NCBI GenBank assembly: GCA_905221615.1
Contig: CAJNDT010005913.1
Span: 1,736,001-1,800,000, forward strand
Origin: Symbiodinium sp. CCMP2592
Taxonomy: Eukaryota; Sar; Dinophyceae; Suessiales; Symbiodiniaceae
Direction of reading: 5' to 3'
Length of the DNA stretch: 64,000 bases
Every line of letters starts with the position of its first letter. Within the stretch, counting starts at the first letter, position 1. Position numbers and translations under genes: made by a program. This document shows positions 54,694-62,510 of this stretch, piece after piece. A model generated the notes under the pieces. The model did not search any database and had not been told where the DNA came from. It saw only the letters and a list, made by a program, of their open reading frames with translations.

Positions 54694-55059
54694 ATGAGCA
54701 CTGGTACAGAAACACAGGTCCGGATCGAATCGCTTCTGGGATACATCCGCGAGGGGCGGATCATGGACGCGATGAGGGAGTTTTATGCGGATGATGTGGT
54801 GATGGAGGAGCCGGCGTATGGGAAGACTGTTGGGCTCGCGGCGAATCTGGAGCGCGAGCAGCAGTTTGTGGACTCGGTCGCGGAGTTCACGAGCTTCGAG
54901 ACTCCCAAGGTGATGGTCGGCGAGAACAGCTCGGCGTACGAGAACTCGATGAGCTGGAAGAGCACTGATGGCCAGGACATCCAGATCGAGCAGGTCGCGG
55001 TTCAGGAATGGCGCGATGGGAAGATTGTGAGCGAGCGTTTCTACTACGCGACGAGTTGA
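54694..55059 (+). CDS. SnoaL-like / NTF2-fold protein
   Basis: The 121 aa show the SnoaL-type pattern: an N-terminal helix, FYADDVVMEEPAYG, and a C-terminal IQIEQVAVQEWRDGKIVSERFYY. Members bind or isomerise small hydrophobic compounds. AAGGAGAAGG precedes the ATG. The last gene of the MarR-controlled unit; the next gene is convergent, 6 bp away. Confidence 0.82.
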   Translation: MSTGTETQVRIESLLGYIREGRIMDAMREFYADDVVMEEPAYGKTVGLAANLEREQQFVDSVAEFTSFETPKVMVGENSSAYENSMSWKSTDGQDIQIEQVAVQEWRDGKIVSERFYYATS

Positions 55060-55065
55060 AGATGA

Positions 55066-56085
55066 TTACTTGGACAGCTCGTCGTAGACGGCGCTGATTG
55101 CGCGAGATTTGATCCGTTCGAATCCCAGACCATCCATGAAGTCCCAATGCATTTCGGCAACGGCTTCCTTAGGGGTGCCGGCGTCGATTTGTTTTTGGAC
55201 TTGTTCAACAAGCTGTTCGAGATAGTTGATCTGGTTGGTGATGAGGGAGCGGTCGCCGGGTTGGCCGTGTCCTGGGATGATCTGGGTGTCCTTGTCGGTG
55301 CGTTTGTAGATGGATTGGAGTGAGTTGATCCATCCCAGTGCGGTCGCGCCGTGGGCGGGGAAGAAGAAGGGGTGGAGTCCGGCGAAGATGAGGTCGCCGG
55401 TATGGATGATGTTGTGGTTCTCGAAGTGGACGATGAGGTCGTTGTCGGTGTGTCCGGCGCCGAAGTGATGGAGGGAAACGGGAGTCGTTGGGTGCTCGAC
55501 TTCTGTTGAGTCATCGAAGGTGTGCTTCGGTGTCACGGCTTGCTTGGTGATCAGGTCGAGCGAGTGTGCGGCTTGGAGTGCGAAGGCGATGAGTTCTGCG
55601 GAGGCGCCGGCTTCGGCGAATTTTTCTGGTCCTGATTCTGCTTCGGACTTTGCTTGGTCGAGCTGGGATTGGATTCGTGGGACGGCGTTTTGTTGTGCGA
55701 ATGAGTGCTTTGAGTTCGGGAGGAGGAAGGCGTTGCCTCCGGTGTGGTCGCCGTGGTGGTGGGTGTTGATGGTGGTGAGGTGTGTGGAGTCGTTGTTGAG
55801 GGTACGTGCGTCTTGGAGGAGTGCGGGGCCGTAGGACGCGAACTTGGTGTCGATGAGGATCGCGTGGTCTTTGTGGGAGGCGAGGAGAGTGTTGCCTCCG
55901 GTGGAGAGGTCGGCGATGAGATGGAATCCCTTGATCGGGGTCGGGAGGTCTTTCCAGGAGAGTAGCGGCGAAGCGGATCTTGAACGCGTCGCGGCGAGGA
56001 GGGTGGACGGGGAGGCGGCAGAGGCGGTGAGCACGGCGAGGAGTTTGAGTGATTCTCGGCGTGTGAGGGTCGATTGAATGGTCAT
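55066..56085 (-). CDS. Tat-exported metallo-beta-lactamase-fold hydrolase
   Basis: The 339 aa begin with a twin-arginine signal (RRESLKLLAV near 9-18). The MBL fold has the zinc motif THHHGDHTGGN near 108-118, further ligands in GAGHTDNDLI, and HTGDL and GHGQPG. The substrate is not readable; the family includes SoxH-like and quinoprotein-relay proteins. Codon usage again favours GGG/GAG-type triplets like the nearby lipoprotein gene. Confidence 0.88.
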   Translation of the reverse strand: MTIQSTLTRRESLKLLAVLTASAASPSTLLAATRSRSASPLLSWKDLPTPIKGFHLIADLSTGGNTLLASHKDHAILIDTKFASYGPALLQDARTLNNDSTHLTTINTHHHGDHTGGNAFLLPNSKHSFAQQNAVPRIQSQLDQAKSEAESGPEKFAEAGASAELIAFALQAAHSLDLITKQAVTPKHTFDDSTEVEHPTTPVSLHHFGAGHTDNDLIVHFENHNIIHTGDLIFAGLHPFFFPAHGATALGWINSLQSIYKRTDKDTQIIPGHGQPGDRSLITNQINYLEQLVEQVQKQIDAGTPKEAVAEMHWDFMDGLGFERIKSRAISAVYDELSK

Positions 56086-56201
56086 CGCGTGCTCCTTTGT
56101 GCGTGGTCTTGCTGTGCTAGGATAGGGGCGCTATGGGAATGGTCCCTTGGCGTGTGTGTAACTCCGATCGCTCGGCGATCATTCCCAGGAAACTGATATC
56201 T

Positions 56202-56768
56202 ATGAAAGCAAACGAACTGCGTCCGGGCATGGCGGTGAACTACAGCGGGAAGTTGTATGTTGTTGCGAAGCTTGCACATACGAAACCTGGCAAGGGTCCG
56301 GCGTACATTCAAATCAAGATGCGTGCTGTAGATGGATCTGGGATGACAGAGAAGCGATTCCAAGGCTCGGATGTGGTTGATGGTGCGACACTGGATCGGC
56401 GTGAGATGGAGTTTCTCTACGGCGACGGTGAGGGCGGCGGGACCTTCATGGATATGGAAGACTACGACCAGGTTGAGTTGAGTCAGGATCTGCTCGATGA
56501 TGCATTGCTGTACATGTCTCCGAACTCGAGCTGTAACGTCTTATTCCACGAAGGAAATCCTGTTGCGATCGAGCTCCCTTCAGCAGTCGTGGTCACGGTA
56601 ACTGAGACTCCTCCTGGTATCAAGGGCGCGACAGCGACGAATCAGCTCAAGGAAGCTGAGTGTGATACTGGATTGAAGACGCGTGTGCCGCCGTTTATCT
56701 CCAATGGCGAGAAGATCCGTGTATCGACTGAAGACGGGTCGTACATGGCGCGTGTGAAGGACGAGTAA
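56202..56768 (+). CDS. efp: Elongation factor P
   Basis: Relieves ribosome stalling at polyproline. The 188 aa match the family. The tip loop is KPGKGPAYIQIK with Lys at residue 31; it is followed by three beta-barrel domains ending near RVPPFISNGEKIRVSTEDGSYMARV. Whether the Lys is modified is unknown; no epmA or epmB gene is nearby. AGGA lies upstream. aroK follows after 2 bp. Confidence 0.96.
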   Translation: MKANELRPGMAVNYSGKLYVVAKLAHTKPGKGPAYIQIKMRAVDGSGMTEKRFQGSDVVDGATLDRREMEFLYGDGEGGGTFMDMEDYDQVELSQDLLDDALLYMSPNSSCNVLFHEGNPVAIELPSAVVVTVTETPPGIKGATATNQLKEAECDTGLKTRVPPFISNGEKIRVSTEDGSYMARVKDE

Positions 56769-56770
56769 AG

Positions 56771-57307
56771 ATGAGCACGCTCGAACCCAATCTCGTGTTG
56801 ATTGGGTTGCGCGGTTCTGGCAAGTCCACCATTGGTGCTCGGCTTGCAGATTCACTCGGACGCGACTTTGTCGATCTCGATGACTCGACGGCTCGCGTTT
56901 TGGACTGCGCTGGCGCGGGAGAAGCGATCGCGAATCATGGGATGGACGCGTTCCGCGCTGCGGAGCGAACGGCTTTGGAGCAGGAGTTACAGACCGATGG
57001 ACGCGTGATCGCGCTTGGGGGTGGTACCCCCACTGCTGAGGGGTGTGTGGGACTGCTCAAGTCGTGTGATTGTCGAGTGATCTATCTCAAAGCGCAACCA
57101 AGCACGCTGCGGACACGCTTGAGCAGCACGGACAACACGGATCGTCCCTCGCTCACGGGCGGCGATGTGCTTGATGAGATCGGGACGGTGTATGAACAGC
57201 GTGATCCGTTGTATATGGAGATCGCGGAATCAGTCGTGCACACCGATGGGGTGAGCGAGGACTCGACGGTTGTGGCACTGATCGCGCTGGCGAGAGCGGG
57301 GTCCTAA
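56771..57307 (+). CDS. aroK: Shikimate kinase
   Basis: Phosphorylates shikimate in aromatic amino acid synthesis. The 178 aa have Walker A GLRGSGKST (12-20), the substrate-binding Asp pair DLDD (36-39), the GGG motif LGGGTP, and an adenine-binding Arg region near YEQRDPLY. It is cotranscribed with efp; the convergent trpF is immediately adjacent. Confidence 0.94.
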   Translation: MSTLEPNLVLIGLRGSGKSTIGARLADSLGRDFVDLDDSTARVLDCAGAGEAIANHGMDAFRAAERTALEQELQTDGRVIALGGGTPTAEGCVGLLKSCDCRVIYLKAQPSTLRTRLSSTDNTDRPSLTGGDVLDEIGTVYEQRDPLYMEIAESVVHTDGVSEDSTVVALIALARAGS

Positions 57308-57940
57308 CTATTTTGCGGCGTGGACCGCAGCGCAGAGTTTGGCGATTTTGGTGTGGTCTTTGATTCCCGGCTCTGTTTCGACGCCGGATGAGATGTCCAC
57401 GGCGTAGGGCTTGAGGGTCTTGATGACCTCGGTCACATTGGACTCATCCAGACCTCCGGCGATGATGATCCGCTTTGTATAGTTCTCGATGAGTGGCGAG
57501 AGCTCGGACCAATCGAACGCTTTGCCTTCACCTCCATCAGATCCGTCGATGAGGAGGGCGTCGACCTCGGCGACCTTTGACCAACGATCGAGCTGGGATT
57601 GGATGGTGACTTGCTCGTATTTGAATGCTTTGATGACTCCTGGTCCGCATTGCTGGACGAGTGAGACGGGTTCTTTGCCGTGGAGTTGGAAAGAGTGCGC
57701 GGGACAGGTTTGTTCGAGGTCGCAGAACTCGTCAAGGGTGAGGTCGCGGGTGACTCCGATCGCGGAGACCATCGGGGGGAGGTTGAACATGATCGCGGCG
57801 GCGTCATCCGGATCGATGAAGCGCGGGGTATCTTTGACGAAGATGAATCCGAGCGCGTCGGCGCCGTTGTCCACGGCGGCTTGCGCATCGTCGATGTTGG
57901 TGATGCCGCAGATTTTGATGCGGGTCCTGTGATGGGTCAT
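57308..57940 (-). CDS. trpF: Phosphoribosylanthranilate isomerase
   Basis: Third-to-last step of tryptophan synthesis. The 210 aa form a TIM barrel with the catalytic Cys in ICGITN near residue 11, the catalytic Asp in LIDGSDGG and phosphate-binding AGGLDESNV and VDISSGVE. ATGA overlap with the rhomboid gene upstream. No other trp genes are in the window. Confidence 0.94.
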   Translation of the reverse strand: MTHHRTRIKICGITNIDDAQAAVDNGADALGFIFVKDTPRFIDPDDAAAIMFNLPPMVSAIGVTRDLTLDEFCDLEQTCPAHSFQLHGKEPVSLVQQCGPGVIKAFKYEQVTIQSQLDRWSKVAEVDALLIDGSDGGEGKAFDWSELSPLIENYTKRIIIAGGLDESNVTEVIKTLKPYAVDISSGVETEPGIKDHTKIAKLCAAVHAAK

Positions 57941-59094
57941 GACTGGTTGCTCCGGATGGCATCGAGTTCAGATTGGGCGAGTGCTTTGATGTCTTCGTCT
58001 GAGGTGTTGGCGATGAGGTTCTTGAGGATGTCGAGGGCCGCGTCAGGGCTGTTGAGATCGTTGGCGTTGATGCGGGCGCGGAGGATGCAGATGACGCCGC
58101 GCTCTGGGTCTGCTGGGTAGTCCTTGAGGAGTGCTTGGTACGCGTCGAGCGCTTCCTGACGCTGATTGGTTTGATAAAGATGATTGGCGATCTGGTACTG
58201 CGCGTCGCGGTGCATGGTTGTTGGGTACTTGGGGTCGTCGTTGAAGTACTGGACCATCGCGAGGTATCGGTCGGAGGCGTCTTCGAGGTCCCCTTCGGAG
58301 AGACGCTCGGAGATTTGTGCTCTTCGAGCGGCGAGCTCGGCGACCATGGGGTCTTGCTTCTCGACGGCTTTGTAGGGCTTGGGGGTTGAGTTGTTGGTGG
58401 CGGCACGGAAGGCGCGTTTGCGGTTTTTGTGCTGGAGGATGGAGAAGAGGTCGTAGCTTGGTTCGCGAGCGAGGATCTTGGTTGCGAGGAGGAAGAGGGC
58501 GGTGGCGATCCCGATGGCATATCCGCCGAGATGGGCGGCGTTTGCGGTGCCGTTGTTGGGTTGAAAGGTTTGGGAGAAGAGATCGATGACAATCCAGAGT
58601 CCGATGAGCCACCACGCTGGCGCCATGAGGAACTGGATGAGGATGAAGAACCAGAGCACGCGGATGCGTGAGTTGGGGAACAGCACTAGGAACGCGCCTG
58701 TCACGGCGGCGATCGCTCCCGATGCGCCGATCGCGGGATGGTCGGACACAGCGACATGGATGAGTCCCGATCCGATCGCGCCGACGAGGTAGAAGATGGT
58801 GAATCCGATGCGTCCGAAGCGATCCTCGACTGGGGGTCCAAACACGAAGAGCGCGAGCATGTTGCCGGCGATGTGCCAGAAGTCGGCGTGGAGGAATGCG
58901 GAAGTCACGGGTCCCCAGGGTGTGAGGTCGTGTCTCCAGACTTGTCCGAAGTTCAGGAATCGTTCGACGAGCTGAGGATCCGAAGATTGGAGAATGATCT
59001 GGAGAACGAATACCACCAGATTCAGGGCGATGAGCACAGGGACAATGCGTGTCCTGCGAGCAAGGGGGCGGTTTGTACCCAGAGGGATGAGCAT
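57937..59094 (-). CDS. Rhomboid-family intramembrane protease with C-terminal helical repeats
   Basis: The 385 aa have an N-terminal rhomboid domain with six membrane segments (about 15-210). The HxxxN motif HIAGN (74-78), the catalytic Ser in GASGAI (S125) and His in AHLGG (H188) are all present, so it should be active. The C-terminal 130 residues (about 250-385) are TPR-like helices that could hold substrates or partners. It overlaps trpF by ATGA. Confidence 0.9.
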   Translation of the reverse strand: MLIPLGTNRPLARRTRIVPVLIALNLVVFVLQIILQSSDPQLVERFLNFGQVWRHDLTPWGPVTSAFLHADFWHIAGNMLALFVFGPPVEDRFGRIGFTIFYLVGAIGSGLIHVAVSDHPAIGASGAIAAVTGAFLVLFPNSRIRVLWFFILIQFLMAPAWWLIGLWIVIDLFSQTFQPNNGTANAAHLGGYAIGIATALFLLATKILAREPSYDLFSILQHKNRKRAFRAATNNSTPKPYKAVEKQDPMVAELAARRAQISERLSEGDLEDASDRYLAMVQYFNDDPKYPTTMHRDAQYQIANHLYQTNQRQEALDAYQALLKDYPADPERGVICILRARINANDLNSPDAALDILKNLIANTSDEDIKALAQSELDAIRSNQS

Positions 59095-59235
59095 CGGGGA
59101 TGGTACACGGCTGAGCGGGGCGAGGGAGTGGTGTGTTGCCTATAGTTACCACCCGGTATCTGGAGACGCTGAGAGAGCGTGGCATTCCAGATCGAGCCGG
59201 GTCTTTGAGCCGATTTGTAGTTGAAAGGATGCTGT

Positions 59236-60378
59236 ATGAGCACCGCGGAAAGCACTTTCTCCAAGGGTCTTGAGGGCGTCGTTGCCGCACAGACTGAGAT
59301 GTCGTTTATCAATGGCACCGAAGGGGTATTGGAATATGTCGGGATCGCGATCGGTGATCTGGCATCCAAGAGCTCGTTCGAGGAGACGGTGTTCCTGCTC
59401 TGGAATAAACGGCTCCCCACCGCTGCTGAGCTTGAAGCGTTCAACGCAGAACTCCGTGAAGACTACACGATGACCGATGCGCTCAAGGAGCGGATCAAGG
59501 CGTGTCCTGTTGATGCGGAGCCGATGCATGTCATCCGCACGATGATCAGCTCGATGGCGATGGATGATCCATCTCCCAATGAGAACTCGGTCGAGGTCGC
59601 TCGTCACAAGGCATTGAACATCCTTGCGACTGCTCCGGCAATCGTCGCGGCGTTTGATCGTCATCGCCGAGGATTGGACATTGTCGATCCGGATCCGTCA
59701 CTGAGCTTTGCAGCGAACTTCCTGTACATGCTCAATGGCGAGAAGCCGACTGATGCGATGGTTCGTGCGTTTGATATCTGCATGATCACACACGCGGATC
59801 ACGGATTGAACAACTCGACCTTCGCGGCTCGCGTGGTCATCTCAACTCTTTCGGACATGTACTCTGCGATTACCGCTGCGGTTGGCTCGCTCCGCGGTCC
59901 GCTCCACGGCGGCGCGAACGAGGGCGTGATGAAGATGCTCAACCAGATCTCAGATGTGGATTCTGTGGAGAGCCATGTGATGAACATGATCGCGAATAAA
60001 GAACGCATCATGGGATTCGGTCACCGCGTCTACAAAGCGAAGGACCCTCGTGCTGCGGAACTGATGACGCTCGCGAAGCAACTCGCGGAAGACACGGGCA
60101 ACATGGACCTTTACAACAAGTCGCACGCGATCGAGCTCGTTATGGAGCGTGAATACGCGGCGAAGGGGATCTACCCCAATGTCGACTTCTACTCAGCGAC
60201 CACTTACCACTGCATCGGCCTGAAACTCGACTTGTTCACTCCGATGTTCGTGCTCGCACGCATCGCAGGTTGGGCGGGGCATGTGATTGAGCAGCTCGGC
60301 GATAATCGTCTTTATCGTCCAACGACTGATTATGTTGGACAGCACGCGGTGCCGTATGTTGCGATCGAAGATCGTTGA
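59236..60378 (+). CDS. gltA: Citrate synthase
   Basis: Condenses acetyl-CoA and oxaloacetate at the entry of the TCA cycle. The 380 aa are in the range of the short, type I-like bacterial enzymes. Catalytic residues are seen in THADHGLNNST, GPLHGGANE, GFGHRVYKAKDPRA and NVDFYSA (Asp). ATG at 59236 has AAAGGA upstream. An intrinsic terminator follows. Confidence 0.96.
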   Translation: MSTAESTFSKGLEGVVAAQTEMSFINGTEGVLEYVGIAIGDLASKSSFEETVFLLWNKRLPTAAELEAFNAELREDYTMTDALKERIKACPVDAEPMHVIRTMISSMAMDDPSPNENSVEVARHKALNILATAPAIVAAFDRHRRGLDIVDPDPSLSFAANFLYMLNGEKPTDAMVRAFDICMITHADHGLNNSTFAARVVISTLSDMYSAITAAVGSLRGPLHGGANEGVMKMLNQISDVDSVESHVMNMIANKERIMGFGHRVYKAKDPRAAELMTLAKQLAEDTGNMDLYNKSHAIELVMEREYAAKGIYPNVDFYSATTYHCIGLKLDLFTPMFVLARIAGWAGHVIEQLGDNRLYRPTTDYVGQHAVPYVAIEDR

Positions 60379-60405
60379 TTTGAAAGCTGTTTGAGACTTT
60401 GCTAG

Positions 60406-60429
60406 CCGCGGTTTATGCCGCGGTTTTTT
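60406..60429 (+). terminator. Intrinsic terminator after gltA
   Basis: CCGCGG, loop TTTATG, CCGCGG, then six T. Its 3' half overlaps the end of the convergent channel gene. Confidence 0.85.
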
Positions 60430-61450
60430 GATGCTCTGGGATGTAGCGTTCGACAGCGGCGAGGTCTTGATTCTGTCCGGCGATGAGGAGGTAGTCTCCG
60501 TCGAGAAGGACATGCTCCGTTCCTGGACGCATGTTGTATTGTCCGTTGGCATTCCGCGATGCGATGTAAGCGATGCTTGGGAAGTTTTGGATGAGATCAG
60601 AGATGGAGAGTCCTGCTCGATTGTTTTCGTTGGTGATTGGGATCTCTCTGAAATGGAGTTTCTTGTCACCTTCGTGATGGGAGCCGTAAACGACTTCGGC
60701 TACCGATGGACGGAGCATACTGTCGGCAATCCCTTCTCCGCCGTAGCGTGTTGGGCTGATGACCGAGCTTGCACCGGCGCGGGCGAGTTTGTTGATTGAA
60801 TCTTCGTCTTCGGCTCGTGCAGAGATTGGGAGGTCTGGCGCGAGCGCGTTTGCGGTCAGGCAGATCATCGCGTTGGTTGAGTCGGACGATGTAGCGGCGG
60901 CGAGCGCGGAGGCACGGGTCACTCCAGCAAAGATGAGTGTCTCGTCGTTGGTTGCATCGCCGTGGATAGCGATGATCCCTCGGTCGCGTGCTTGTTTGAT
61001 CAGAGTTTCGGAGTTATCAATCGCGACGACTGGGATACCTTGTTCATCAAGTCTGTGGATGATGTGGAATCCGGTGCGTCCCAAGCCGCAGACGATGGAG
61101 TGGTTGGTGAGCTGATTTGCTTTCGTGATCATGCGTTTCTCCGTGTCGACGGCTTTGGTTGCGGCGTACTGGACGATCTGGCTGAGTGCGTAGGAGACAG
61201 AACCGATGCCTCCGATCATGAGGAACGCGGCGAATCGCTGGCCGGTGATGCTCATCTCGTGGTCGTCATACCCAACTGTGGTCAGGGTGTAAAGGGTGAA
61301 GAAGAAGGAGTCCCACACACCCCAATGCTCGATCCATGTGAATCCGAGCGTACCAATCGTGAGTACGCTGATGCAAAGCACCAAGGCGCGTGCGATGGGC
61401 GAATCCAATCGGAGTAGGAAACGCTTCGATTGCGTCCGGTATTGAGACAT
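60413..61450 (-). CDS. Ligand-gated potassium channel with RCK (TrkA-N) domain
   Basis: The 345 aa have two membrane helices flanking a pore loop with the selectivity filter TTVGYDD (near 57-63). A cytoplasmic RCK domain follows with a Rossmann motif GLGRTGFHI near 123 and D/E acidic ends, then an RCK-C-like part. It resembles MthK-type channels. It lies convergent with gltA. Confidence 0.92.
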   Translation of the reverse strand: MSQYRTQSKRFLLRLDSPIARALVLCISVLTIGTLGFTWIEHWGVWDSFFFTLYTLTTVGYDDHEMSITGQRFAAFLMIGGIGSVSYALSQIVQYAATKAVDTEKRMITKANQLTNHSIVCGLGRTGFHIIHRLDEQGIPVVAIDNSETLIKQARDRGIIAIHGDATNDETLIFAGVTRASALAAATSSDSTNAMICLTANALAPDLPISARAEDEDSINKLARAGASSVISPTRYGGEGIADSMLRPSVAEVVYGSHHEGDKKLHFREIPITNENNRAGLSISDLIQNFPSIAYIASRNANGQYNMRPGTEHVLLDGDYLLIAGQNQDLAAVERYIPEHQKTAA

Positions 61451-61501
61451 GTTGGGTGTATCGGACCCCAGGATTGGGGGCTTTATCCAAGGCTCTGATG
61501 T

Positions 61502-61930
61502 TTAGATATTTAGCTGCGCGAGGATTGCGTCAAGGAGTAGGCGGGTTCTGGATTCGGAGTCGGGATCAATGTTAATCGTGATTTTGACCCCTCCTGAAGG
61601 CTGTGTCGAGGTGTTGATGTGGACACGGTTGTACGGAGCATCAGGTTGTGAGAGGGCAAGGAGTTTCCCGCCTTGGGGTGAAGCGGTGGATTTTTTGATT
61701 ACATGCCCTTGTCGGAGGAGCTCGTTTTTTGCGGCAATCAGGACAGATTCAGTGCGGACTCCCGGCGGGAGCTCGGCTTCAAGGGTTCCCCAGAGGTAGG
61801 AGGCTGAGATAGGGGTTTGGCCTTGCCATGCGGTGGACTTGCGCATGGCGGGAACTGATTCACAGGCTGGGAGCAGCACGAGCGAACAGATCCCGATCAG
61901 CAAGATGGCTGCTTTGGTGGTGGTTTGCAT
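61502..61930 (-). CDS. Predicted lipoprotein of unknown function
   Basis: The 142 aa have a signal peptide with lipobox LLPAC (Cys near residue 23). A small mixed alpha/beta domain follows, with helix VLIAAKNELLRQGHVIKK and strands RVHINTSTQ and VKITINIDP. The start at 61930 is chosen because it yields the lipobox; a longer frame lacks coding character. Confidence 0.72.
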   Translation of the reverse strand: MQTTTKAAILLIGICSLVLLPACESVPAMRKSTAWQGQTPISASYLWGTLEAELPPGVRTESVLIAAKNELLRQGHVIKKSTASPQGGKLLALSQPDAPYNRVHINTSTQPSGGVKITINIDPDSESRTRLLLDAILAQLNI

Positions 61931-62087
61931 CAGTGAGCAATCGGTTATCTGGACTTCGCTTCTGTAAGTTGGGCTGAAAATGGGTGGATGCTGGGGATGG
62001 GGTTGACCTGTCGTTGGATCGTGCCTTTGATAGGGGCCCGGCGGTTGTGCCGGGAGTTGGTAAGTCCTTGAAGTGAATGGAGCCCTG

Positions 62088-62261
62088 ATGGCGATTCGGA
62101 TCAAAACGCGTGGGAATGAGAGTGCGGAGCAGATGATGCGTCGCTTCAAGAAGCTCTGCGAAAAAGAGGGGCTTGTCAAGGATATCAAGCGTAAAGAGTA
62201 CTACGAGAAGCCTTCGGAGCGTAAGCGTCGTGCGGCAAAGCGTGGTCCATCGCGGGATTGA
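62088..62261 (+). CDS. rpsU: 30S ribosomal protein S21
   Basis: The 57 aa show the S21 pattern RRFKKLCEKEGL, an internal YYEKPSERKRR and a basic tail. It helps base pairing near the Shine-Dalgarno site during initiation. ATG at 62088 has GGAG upstream. It has its own terminator, so it is probably monocistronic. Confidence 0.93.
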   Translation: MAIRIKTRGNESAEQMMRRFKKLCEKEGLVKDIKRKEYYEKPSERKRRAAKRGPSRD

Positions 62262-62288
62262 TCGCGGTGTGATGATTTGAAAGAACGA

Positions 62289-62317
62289 CCGTTCCAGAAA
62301 TGGAACGGTTTTTTTGT
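62289..62317 (+). terminator. Intrinsic terminator after rpsU
   Basis: ACCGTTCC, loop AGAAAT, GGAACGGT, then T7. Confidence 0.9.
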
Positions 62318-62510
62318 CGAGATTCGATCTCGATCGCCGTTTTTTGAATAAATGCTCGGCTTTTTGGTAAGCGGGCACTAGAATCGTGACCCCATTTTGG
62401 GGAATCAAAAGTTTGTGAAAACTTCACGGTACACACCCTTTTCCTGTCGTTGACATGGGTGACACACAGGACAAGCAGGAATATCACCACCACCCAGAGG
62501 CACGCACATC
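62318..62510 (+). promoter_or_regulatory. hppA upstream region
   Basis: TAGAAT near 62380 is a candidate -10. Downstream are small hairpins (CCCC-ATTTT-GGGG near 62391; AAGTTT/AAACTT near 62410) in a leader of about 120 nt. Confidence 0.35.

Noticed and set aside
58043..59290. 415-codon minus-strand frame overlapping the rhomboid gene
   Set aside because: The Arg/Pro-rich product lacks motifs; the rhomboid frame has all catalytic residues.
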